Shown here one piece after another: positions 26,501 through 31,001 of a stretch of 34,395 bases of DNA. Source of the DNA: Bacteroidota bacterium. GTDB taxonomy: Bacteria > Bacteroidota > Bacteroidia > UKL13-3. The translations under genes and the position numbers were made by a program. The DNA lies in assembly GCA_947464275.1 (NCBI GenBank), contig CANHVU010000030.1, forward strand, positions 1 through 34,395, in the 5' to 3' direction. The notes under the pieces were generated by a model. The model was not told the origin of the DNA. It worked only from the letters and a program-made list of their open reading frames with translations, and searched no databases. Position 1 is the first letter of the stretch. Each line of letters starts with the position of its first letter.

Positions 26501-27338
26501 TGCGTTGAATGCTACAGCAGTTTCAACTTCTGGATTTACTGCAAATTGGACTGGTGCAAATGGTGCTGCTTCATACTTATTAGATGTTTCTACTGTGAGT
26601 AACTTTAGTACATTTGTAAGTGGTTACAATGCTGCATCTGTAAGCGGTACTAGCGAAGTAATAACAGGCTTATCTTTATCTACTAAATATTTCTACAGAT
26701 TACGTTCTGTTAATGCTTCTGGCACTTCAATTAATTCTGTGGTAGATTCAGTTACAACTTCATCTTCTACTTGTACCTTAAACGTAACAGCCTTTTTACA
26801 AGGATTATACTTAGGAGGCGGAGTAATGATTTCATCACCATTCAATGCAGATGGCGTAAGCTCACCAACGGTAGCCGATACAATTACAGTAGAATTACGT
26901 AATCCAGATTACAGCTTAGCATATAGTGTAAGCGATACATTAAGTACAACAGGTCAAGCAAGCATTACCTTCCCAGGAAGTGCAGTAGGCAATAAATACT
27001 ATGTAGTAATCAGACACCGTAACTCAATCGAGACATGGAGTAGCGATAGTATATTGATTGGTAGCACAACAAGCTATGACTTTAGTAGTGGAGTAAGCCA
27101 AGCATTTGGAGACAATATGTTAGATGATGGATCAGGCGTATTTTTAATATACGGTGGAGATATCAACCAAGATGGCTCAGTGGATTTTGGAGATTACCCA
27201 GATTTAGATTTAGGAAGTAGTAATAGTGATGTTGGATATTTTGCAACAGATTTAAATGGTGATAGCTCAGTAGATTTCGGAGATTATCCAATGTTAGATT
27301 TGAATAGTAGTAATTCAATATTCTCATTCCATCCATAA
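17592..27338 (+). CDS. Giant mosaic surface protein with dockerin-like C-terminus (3248 aa)
   Basis: Start is ATG 17592, giving a basic/hydrophobic signal peptide (MTKKSTKRRAW, VVLLLLLG, cleavage near HAQ, ~31). An upstream TTG adds nothing useful. Domains in order: beta-sandwich ~35-260; FN3 ~262-345; right-handed beta-helix ~352-1138, rich in Asn/Thr/Ser turns and closing at PDIGASEF; Ig-like ~1150-1290; second beta-sandwich ~1400-1635 (VIAPFWDDL); two PPC-like domains ~1640-1775 and ~1780-1912 (ADDDVFFKF, ADDDVWYKF); four FN3-like repeats ~1914-2284; Ig/PKD-like units ~2286-2350 and ~2517-2596; a jelly-roll-like domain ~2634-2808; two FN3 ~2874-3059; and a C-terminal module ~3060-3248 with two calcium loops, DINQDGSVDFGD and DLNGDSSVDFGD. 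It is probably exported, plausibly by T9SS, and adhesive or structural. No catalytic domain is seen and no canonical T9SS tail is present. A TATTTTG lies 46 bases upstream, one base short of the -7 consensus. Confidence 0.85.
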   Translation: MTKKSTKRRAWSLVSTVVLLLLLGSNWLHAQSTANYTFSTGTTGSLALDANGNTVDLSTGATALVNSGIDEGASTVNSIGFNFTLMGVTYTQFSASSNGVIQLGNTAVGTATYIASGGTVTSPRIAAWGSDATTTTNGVRSKVVGTSPNRCLVIENNAFLNYQSTINPCQFQIRLYESTGVIEFVYGSMTAGTIVSAGSIGFSVGTATNTLASITNSTNAVSLTTFAANTPTASTAVPNLNSASNGSRRVYTFTPPAATAASGLSISNIGAGGMTLNWTAGATANHLVYRSLDNITYTLVATLPIATTTYAASGLNPSTLYYWNVVATSEGAASAAINASASTNAPTLSGTKTVCPSGCDYATLTAATADIATQGLAGPVVLELQPSYVSTSETFPITFGVYAGGSATNNLQVTVNSGATALSIANTNTASTALSIDMNGASYVTIDGRPGGVGTTSELSISNTNIATPVIRLINNANNNTLRYLTIRGVNVSNTAATMGLISLQGSTGTTSTSGNRKNTISNCTIGAGATTPLKGIYSIGTSTTVVNDSNIVTNNSISDIFNPTAASTANCLAIDLPSGNSDWTITGNSFFLSSARASTAGSQINYSIFISGGDGYVVNNNFFGGSTVSAGGSWTVNGTPVAYRYNALSISAGTTRISNVQGNTFKGFSIVSTSGGSAANPVWSGITVAGGNVNVGTTTPNTIGSTSVVDNIIVSNTTSSITTNGLGVTGIIVSSTGVVNVANNIIGGLTCASSSATIAGNVCGINVTGGSGKKVISGNTIGGSLSNSLRAGTNGTTTTVATAVTGILSSSSAIVVISGNSISNAVAYATTGVTAVRGIIVSSGTDTIANNTISALSTNGAGSVMGIASSTTTAGIDISRNSINNLTVVNASASARGIQLSSGASTCRVAYNFIQGITASSSNGNAMIMGIDIGHTNSQNIYNNTIVLGTAASPLTGVTNFGVIGISYNTGTTDIRNNIIDINATAIGTGVNIALRRVAGTNGTAPTNLATTSNSNIYFVPSADFNYFYAEGATANRATIVNAYHNCASCTNTGVTTAPVVDANVNTSCSRFKSFMGATSSREGSSFYEDVIFAGGATIPNNLIPAPTGSTFVLDGGQIVSGLTTDYFGNAVSTTIPDIGASEFTSGTKSDATAPAISFTAIPSTACSSNPTFVATITDGSGIDSTTNAPRVYYRYTTDAVTALASANNNTVGGWKYTTATAKSGNNFTFTIDYSLLNKSIVAADVIQYFVVAQDLAATPNVKFATVGLAANHCPTSVNLTSAAFPIVVSPTITTLTIANTPTVTVSTNKVENCTGGTIFTISAAADGLAIYDWQRANTTTAWTSFATQPTRLTSTTFSAVLSAANTNDTIRVVATCPGAVTPLFTSSRDTLRNIVDCQYTVARNTGITYNSIMTTGSTFTTLSSADDGFTNKVSLAGTTFKYRGKVVGGFYASTNGWMSLDTTVQTGSLTNDLSATGQRSVIAPFWDDLVLKGFPGITGTTNLNSCMRYKINGTLGSGTADIIMEWAEIEGYNFPAPNLNFQVILHELGNTIEINYANMQLYDGSSTAGVFTYATGMNGSSPGTASLDQRMILQNTNTDYFTSASVTTLNQSPACFSGYLFTPAVSYTVGTAPVTTAAPSNNDTASSVLLTVNSTPCTSVCGTIYRSTNGTATSGVTACSATTPGNADDDVFFKFTTTTAPQYKIAVTPSLGYDAVLQVLNSSFTPVACVNAGGVGILEQFQALALSSGTYYVRVYDAATGASGSGEFGICVSEVIPAPANDEATNAVSLTVGNTCNPTNSPLPNVLSATASAQASCSGTADDDVWYKFTAAGAGIGQTVRVTGVSTYNPVLQIFSDSGITQVACVNNTGNGGVESFYSTSLTPGQVYYARVYHSGNGVANGNFSICVFADVPTCTSKISPSANASFITGDSLKWNAATFATGYDVYLDVVNPPLNLVSSNQASTFYPTSGLSSSTVYYWQIVPLNNIGSASGCAVDSFNTNPPSFIPAPTSPAVGSTSRVATNLVLSWPASSGATGYDVYYTAGSTTATSQVSANQPGLTYTVASVPVGVHAWKVVPVNANGAATGAIDWIFYDSLPVPALTPISVTNGGTTPLDSNVLLSWTASTGATGYNVFLDAGTGTASTMVSSNQAGTTYRTGNIAAGAYTWRVEPINANGGLSSTDWTFTVQTPTCIASPTSPTNNFVACLSALPTLSWAAVTGARGYDVYLDAGTSAPTTLISSNQTGTTYTLTGALSGAYTWRIEPRNNNGATSSCTFWNFTVNNPVVVSSSGATRCGPGSVTLNAVKANATDSIIWYAAATGGNALAYGTSYTPNVTADTNYYVAEGVFSIQQGLGLDTNSVPTTTGAFAQRGIVFTANTDFVLNTAQYYSPTLNVTNTATVSLINHTTGATISTLSIPVAQGGTAGWYTLNMDLNITAGVTYRLLASFSQSVNRQAAGIDYTIAPYNNLGSFGTITSGYDGAVSATTYSYFHNITATSGCIGSRQQVQVFVTTPPSVSAGTGVSICQGTNTSLSASSGNTNYTYSWSPATGLSATNTASVTATPSVTTLYTVTGSDATSGCAATDTVRVTVNRAPNTPVLTPSTASICAGVPQMLAVTNSATVQVGTANTTSANNNTSPYTSNWEGARQQYLITAAELNALGYTSASNINSIAFNVITSGGFNQTDFSIKIGHTLATALTSFVTPTGAGFTNVFGPTLLTIPPTGWNKYNFNTPFAWDGTSNIVIDICHDNDIAGTCPACYGANSTIEFTATPFVSVYGRSADNVQSCGVAGTGGNSNRPNIRFEFDANNNALWAPTTNLFLDAAGTMPYTSTLEDTLYVISNTSINYGVTFTSVNSCTSTDTARVSITTAPAAPTSFTASNGTNSSFDLTWNTSPGALGYLVDVSDNAGFTSFVSGYNGLSVLGASASIAGLPAGNTYYARVSAVGTCSNSSNVNTSILLKSDAPTALNATAVSTSGFTANWTGANGAASYLLDVSTVSNFSTFVSGYNAASVSGTSEVITGLSLSTKYFYRLRSVNASGTSINSVVDSVTTSSSTCTLNVTAFLQGLYLGGGVMISSPFNADGVSSPTVADTITVELRNPDYSLAYSVSDTLSTTGQASITFPGSAVGNKYYVVIRHRNSIETWSSDSILIGSTTSYDFSSGVSQAFGDNMLDDGSGVFLIYGGDINQDGSVDFGDYPDLDLGSSNSDVGYFATDLNGDSSVDFGDYPMLDLNSSNSIFSFHP
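23334..24447 (+). repeat. Four tandem FN3-like repeats inside the giant gene
   Basis: Repeat units of about 92-95 codons begin near 23334, 23610, 23892 and 24170. Each carries an LxW strand (LKWNAA, LVLSWPAS, LLSWTAS, LSWAAV), a GYDV(Y/F)LDAG-type strand, SSNQxGTTY, and a closing W(R/K)(V/I)xPxNxNG. Units 3 and 4 are the most alike (YNVFLDAGTG versus YDVYLDAGTS), suggesting recent duplication. Confidence 0.75.
26766..27338 (+). other. C-terminal module of the giant protein, distinct codon use
   Basis: Encodes residues ~3059-3248: a beta-rich domain (LNVTAFLQGLYLGGGVM, ADTITVELRNPDYSLAYSV, YYVVIRHRNSIETWSSD) followed by two dockerin-like EF-hand loops. Valine is almost always GTA, alanine GCA or GCC and threonine mostly ACA. 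GCT, ACT, TCT and GTT, which dominate the preceding 9 kb, are nearly absent from 26776 to 27170. The module recurs, from memory, at the C-terminus of many large secreted Bacteroidota proteins. Confidence 0.7.
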
Positions 27339-27380
27339 TAGAAAAAAAGAAAGGCAATAAAATTGCCTTTCTTTTCTATT
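27336..27380. terminator. Intrinsic terminator overlapping the giant gene's stop codon
   Basis: An 11-bp perfect stem AGAAAGGCAAT (27348-27358) / ATTGCCTTTCT (27362-27372) with a 3-base loop. It extends by A/T pairs (AATAGAAA versus TTTCTATT) back into the TAA stop codon. It should separate the giant gene from the next gene at least partly. Confidence 0.8.
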
Positions 27381-27418
27381 AATTTGTAAACAGATAACAA
27401 CAAATAAAAAAAACAGAA

Positions 27419-29884
27419 ATGAAAAAAATAACAATAATAATGGCATTTATGTTGACACTAGGGTTGTCATTATATGCACAGTTACCCACTTTTGAGTGGA
27501 GATTAGAAAATGGAACATTGACAAGTTCAACCACTTATACAGTAGATGTATATTTATACAATAAGGGTGGTTCATCATTTGAATTACGTGGAGGTACGAT
27601 AGCATTTTTAACAAATTCAGCATGGCGTAATGGTGGAACTATAACCACATCAAAATTATCAAGTGGATTAGTAGCAGGCCAACAAAGCAGTCCAGTAACA
27701 GCTTATGTAACTACAGCACCAGAATACTGGCGTCAAACCATCACAAGTTTAGGAGCAGGTAGTGGAACTACAGTAGCAGCAGGATCACGCTTATTGGTAT
27801 TTAAAATGCAATTAAGCAATACGGTAGCCTTTTCAACAACAGCGTCACCAAATTTTGCATGGAAATTTAATGCAGCCCCATCAGCAGGATGGAATTACAC
27901 AGATGGAATAGGAAATTCAGCGAGTGTAGTAAGTAATACAGTAAATATCATCAACCAATTAAATTGCCATACACCAACATATTGGAATGGAAGCTCATGG
28001 GTATCAAAATCAGTAAGAAATGGAGCAGATACAGCAGTAATCCCAAGTTCATCAAAAGACGCAGTAGTTTATACTGGTACTTTAGGAGCAGGTGCATTAA
28101 CATGTAGAAACTACGAGTTACTATCAGGCGCAACCCATAATTTGGGCGCTAATACTTTAAGTGTAAACGGAACAAGTATGATAAACAGTGGTACTTTAAA
28201 TGCAAGTACAGGCACATTAAATTTAGAAGGTATTTCAGCAACACAAACAACGAATCAAAGCGTAAGTGGCAATGCATTTAGTGTAGCAAATTTAGGTTTT
28301 GGAGCATCAGGTAATGGAGGAACAAAAACCTTATCAGCAGGTGTATCAGTATCAGGATCAGTAAGCCAATCAGGCACAGCGGTATTGGCATCAGGCGGCA
28401 ACTTAACGTTATTGTCAAGTGCAACAGGTACAGCACGTATCAACCAATTAACCTCAGGAGCAGCAGTAACAGGTAATATCACAGTAGAACGTTATATTCC
28501 AGCAACAGGCAGAAAGTGGAGATTTTTATCATCACCAGTAGTAGGTGGAACAACTTTACAGTGGAGAGATAATGCAGGTACAACAGCAGGTCGTGGTATC
28601 CAAATTACAGGCGGTAACACAACTGATTACGATGTATCAACATCAAACTCACCATCATTATTCCGTTACAACGAAAGTTCAACAACAGGAGGAGCTGATA
28701 TTAACAAAAAATGGACACCAGTAAGTGGTAATACAAGCTTAACAAACGGCTTAGGTTACAGAACATATGTAAGAGGAGACAGAACAATATCGTTAACCAC
28801 TGTAGTAACCACTACCAATGCAACAACAATATGGGTAAATGGAACATATCCAAGTACTCCAGTAAGTATGCCAGTAACGTATAGTGCAGGTTTAGGAAAT
28901 GGATGGAACTTAGTAGGAAATCCATTCCCATGTCAAATTGATTGGAATGCAGCATCAGGATGGGGCAAAACAAATGTATCAGGTACTTTCTGGATATTTA
29001 ACCCAACAACAAACAGCTACGGATCATTTGATGGAACAACAACAATAAATGGCGTAACCCGTTATATTGGAAGTGGTCAAGCATTCTTTATCCAAACTAA
29101 TGGAGCAAGTCCAGTATTAACAGCAGATGAGGCAGTGAAAGTAGGCTCAACCCCACCGGTATTGTTAAAAACAAGCGAGCAAAACTCATTGAGAATCCAA
29201 TTAGTAAAAGATTCAACAGAGCGTGATGAGACTGTAATTAGATTTATGGAAAACAAAAGCGATGAGTTCAATGCTAATGATGATGTATTAAAATATGCAA
29301 TGAATGCTAATGTAAATATCAGCTCATACTATGGAGTAGATAAATACACAATGGTAAACTACTTGAATTCAAGAAATTTGAAAACCAAAGTAGTAGCATT
29401 AGGCGCATGGGTATCAAAAGCAGGAGTTTATACAATGAACTTTAATCAAATCGAAGACTTTGATGCGAATATCAATATTTACTTAAAAGACAATTACAAT
29501 AATACATTAACAGATTTAAGATTAAAAAACACTTATGACTTTAATGTAGAAGAAGGAAATGCAGCAAGTACAGCAGATGGAAGATTAGAAGTAATCTTTG
29601 TAAATACAAGTACATCAATAGAAGACGCCTTAGCCGGCTTAAGCCCAAAGATGGAAGTATATCCAAATCCAGCAGTAGACGTGTTACATGTATCATTAAG
29701 CAATGTAAACTTTAAAGAGTCAACAGTAAGTATTTACAACGTATCAGGCCAAGAAGTGATGAGTACAAATATGATTGGCAAAACAAAGAGCTTAGACATT
29801 GAAAAATTAAGCAATGGAGTTTATATGGTAAAAGTAACGAATAGCGCAACAGGCTATAGCAATACAGTAAAGTTTGTGAAATAA
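27419..29884 (+). CDS. T9SS-sorted secreted protein with N-terminal cohesin-like domain
   Basis: An 821-residue protein with a signal peptide (KKITIIMAFMLTLGLSLYAQ). Residues ~22-175 form a beta-sandwich with cohesin-like wording: YTVDVYLYNKGGSSFELRGG, AAGSRLLVFKMQLSN. Residues ~180-330 are repetitive beta-rich (ANTLSVNGTSMINSGTLNAS). A region common in T9SS substrates follows (VERYIPATGRKWRFLSSPV, then GNGWNLVGNPFPCQIDW). The last ~80 residues are a canonical type-A T9SS sorting domain: MEVYPNPAVDVLHVSLSN, STVSIYNVSGQEV, LSNGVYMVKV, ending TVKFVK. The protein should cross the outer membrane by T9SS and become cell-surface attached. It follows the giant gene after 80 bases and a terminator. 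A TAATTTG sequence between them is one base short of a -7 element. Function unknown. Confidence 0.85.
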   Translation: MKKITIIMAFMLTLGLSLYAQLPTFEWRLENGTLTSSTTYTVDVYLYNKGGSSFELRGGTIAFLTNSAWRNGGTITTSKLSSGLVAGQQSSPVTAYVTTAPEYWRQTITSLGAGSGTTVAAGSRLLVFKMQLSNTVAFSTTASPNFAWKFNAAPSAGWNYTDGIGNSASVVSNTVNIINQLNCHTPTYWNGSSWVSKSVRNGADTAVIPSSSKDAVVYTGTLGAGALTCRNYELLSGATHNLGANTLSVNGTSMINSGTLNASTGTLNLEGISATQTTNQSVSGNAFSVANLGFGASGNGGTKTLSAGVSVSGSVSQSGTAVLASGGNLTLLSSATGTARINQLTSGAAVTGNITVERYIPATGRKWRFLSSPVVGGTTLQWRDNAGTTAGRGIQITGGNTTDYDVSTSNSPSLFRYNESSTTGGADINKKWTPVSGNTSLTNGLGYRTYVRGDRTISLTTVVTTTNATTIWVNGTYPSTPVSMPVTYSAGLGNGWNLVGNPFPCQIDWNAASGWGKTNVSGTFWIFNPTTNSYGSFDGTTTINGVTRYIGSGQAFFIQTNGASPVLTADEAVKVGSTPPVLLKTSEQNSLRIQLVKDSTERDETVIRFMENKSDEFNANDDVLKYAMNANVNISSYYGVDKYTMVNYLNSRNLKTKVVALGAWVSKAGVYTMNFNQIEDFDANINIYLKDNYNNTLTDLRLKNTYDFNVEEGNAASTADGRLEVIFVNTSTSIEDALAGLSPKMEVYPNPAVDVLHVSLSNVNFKESTVSIYNVSGQEVMSTNMIGKTKSLDIEKLSNGVYMVKVTNSATGYSNTVKFVK

Positions 29885-29957
29885 AATAGAAAATTAAATT
29901 AAAACGAAGATTCACAAACCCAATCAAAAAAACTTAAAAATAAAAAAGAAAGATACC

Positions 29958-30155
29958 ATGAAAATAAAAAGAATAATAGCAGCAACATTGGTATTAACGA
30001 TGTTTGCGATAGGCGCTCAAGCCCAACCAGGCAGTACAACAACCTCAGGCGATCCATTTGGAGATGAGCCGGTGGATGTACCAGTAGATGGTGGCATTGC
30101 AATATTGGCAATAGCAGGAGCAGCTTATGGTTTTAAAAGACTAAAAAACAAATAG
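29958..30155 (+). CDS. Small PVDGG-type C-terminal sorting-signal protein (PID-CTERM-like)
   Basis: A 65-residue protein with a signal peptide (residues 1-22, ending GAQAQ) and a short acidic/Pro/Gly spacer (PGSTTTSGDPFGDEPVDV). The C-terminus is tripartite: PVDGG (42-46), a hydrophobic helix (47-59, IAILAIAGAAYGF) and the basic tail KRLKNK. This arrangement is that of CTERM sorting signals. In Bacteroidota, tiny proteins with P(I/V)DGG plus helix plus basic end are, as I recall, annotated as PID-CTERM proteins; this was not verified. The mature secreted part would be only ~20-40 residues. It lies 73 bases after the T9SS gene, shares its codon style, and is followed by a strong terminator. 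The processing enzyme is not in the window. Confidence 0.72.
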   Translation: MKIKRIIAATLVLTMFAIGAQAQPGSTTTSGDPFGDEPVDVPVDGGIAILAIAGAAYGFKRLKNK

Positions 30156-30192
30156 TCCATACTTATTTAAAACCATTTAAGTACATTTTATA

Positions 30193-30223
30193 AAAAAGGC
30201 GGTCCTTTAAAGACCGCCTTTTT
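30193..30223 (+). terminator. Strong intrinsic terminator
   Basis: A 12-bp stem AAAAAGGCGGTC (30193-30204) / GACCGCCTTTTT (30212-30223). The loop CTTTAAA is itself near-palindromic and a T-run follows. It ends the giant/T9SS/PVDGG gene set. The rest of 30156-30391 holds no gene. Confidence 0.9.
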
Positions 30224-30391
30224 GCGTATAATAAATTTATGTAATTGACTATAAAATTTAATGCTAAAAATTTTAAGTAATGGGAGTATATGTACTAGTG
30301 AGAAAACTTATTGAGAAAACTTGAACTAATATTCACCTAAATATTTGCTTTAACTATTTAGTTTAAAAGCTTTAAGAAGGAGAGGAGCTTG

Positions 30392-30928
30392 TTAATTGCT
30401 ACTCATAATGGCAATTCTTATTTTTATCAAACCTTCATCAAACTGCAACTCCGTTTGTTCTGTTTTGGTGGGAATTTGAAACCTATGAAATGGATTATAG
30501 CCCACATCTTTATAATCTTTCCAAGTTAATTTGGTTTTATCTCCACCAATACGCTCAAAGTAAAATGTACTGCTCGAGGTCATTCCTCCATTGTTTATAT
30601 CTAAGGCAGTAGTTAATTTTTCATTTGGAATACACTCTACTATTTTTAAATAGCCTTTTCCTAATAAGTTACCTCTAAAATAATAGCTAGCATTTAATCC
30701 AGAAATATTTTTAGAAAAGAACCAAGCCATTGAAGTGTCTACATTTTTATCCCAAGGGCTCAATTTGGCAATGTTCTGTATGTTATTTAAATAAGCAAAT
30801 GTTTCATAAATAGGTTTATCAATTACTATGCTTCTTTCTACCTTAAATTCGCGAGGGAAAAATAAAGAAGCTAAAAATACACCACCTACAAATAGCCAAA
30901 AGCCTAAAAATACTTTAAATAATTTCAT
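30392..30928 (-). CDS. Membrane-anchored SRPBCC (polyketide cyclase-like) protein
   Basis: A 178-residue protein with an N-terminal membrane helix (LFKVFLGFWLFVGGVFLASL, about 3-22). A START/SRPBCC domain follows, whose entry is FKVERSIVIDKPIYETFAYL followed by NNIQNIAKLSPWD, typical of polyketide_cyc2-type proteins. The later part FYFERIGGDKTKLTWKDYKD is also characteristic. The fold makes a hydrophobic ligand pocket; the ligand is unknown. ATG 30928 is chosen over a TTG at 30955, which lies inside the sucA terminator hairpin. Its leader contains that hairpin, so it is either read through from sucA or has its own promoter, which I do not see. Confidence 0.75.
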   Translation of the reverse strand: MKLFKVFLGFWLFVGGVFLASLFFPREFKVERSIVIDKPIYETFAYLNNIQNIAKLSPWDKNVDTSMAWFFSKNISGLNASYYFRGNLLGKGYLKIVECIPNEKLTTALDINNGGMTSSSTFYFERIGGDKTKLTWKDYKDVGYNPFHRFQIPTKTEQTELQFDEGLIKIRIAIMSSN

Positions 30929-30942
30929 ATAATATAATTTAT

Positions 30943-30975
30943 AAAGCCAACGCAAAATGGTTTTACGTTGGCTTT
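30943..30975 (-). terminator. Terminator-like hairpin after sucA
   Basis: AAAGCCAACG (30943-30952) pairs perfectly with CGTTGGCTTT (30966-30975), and AAAA/TTTT pairs inside the loop. The minus-strand 3' side runs into an AT-rich stretch. It lies 26 bases after the sucA stop codon and 14 bases before the SRPBCC ATG. Confidence 0.7.
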
Positions 30976-31001
30976 GAGTTGTTGTTATTGATTAAATATA
31001 A

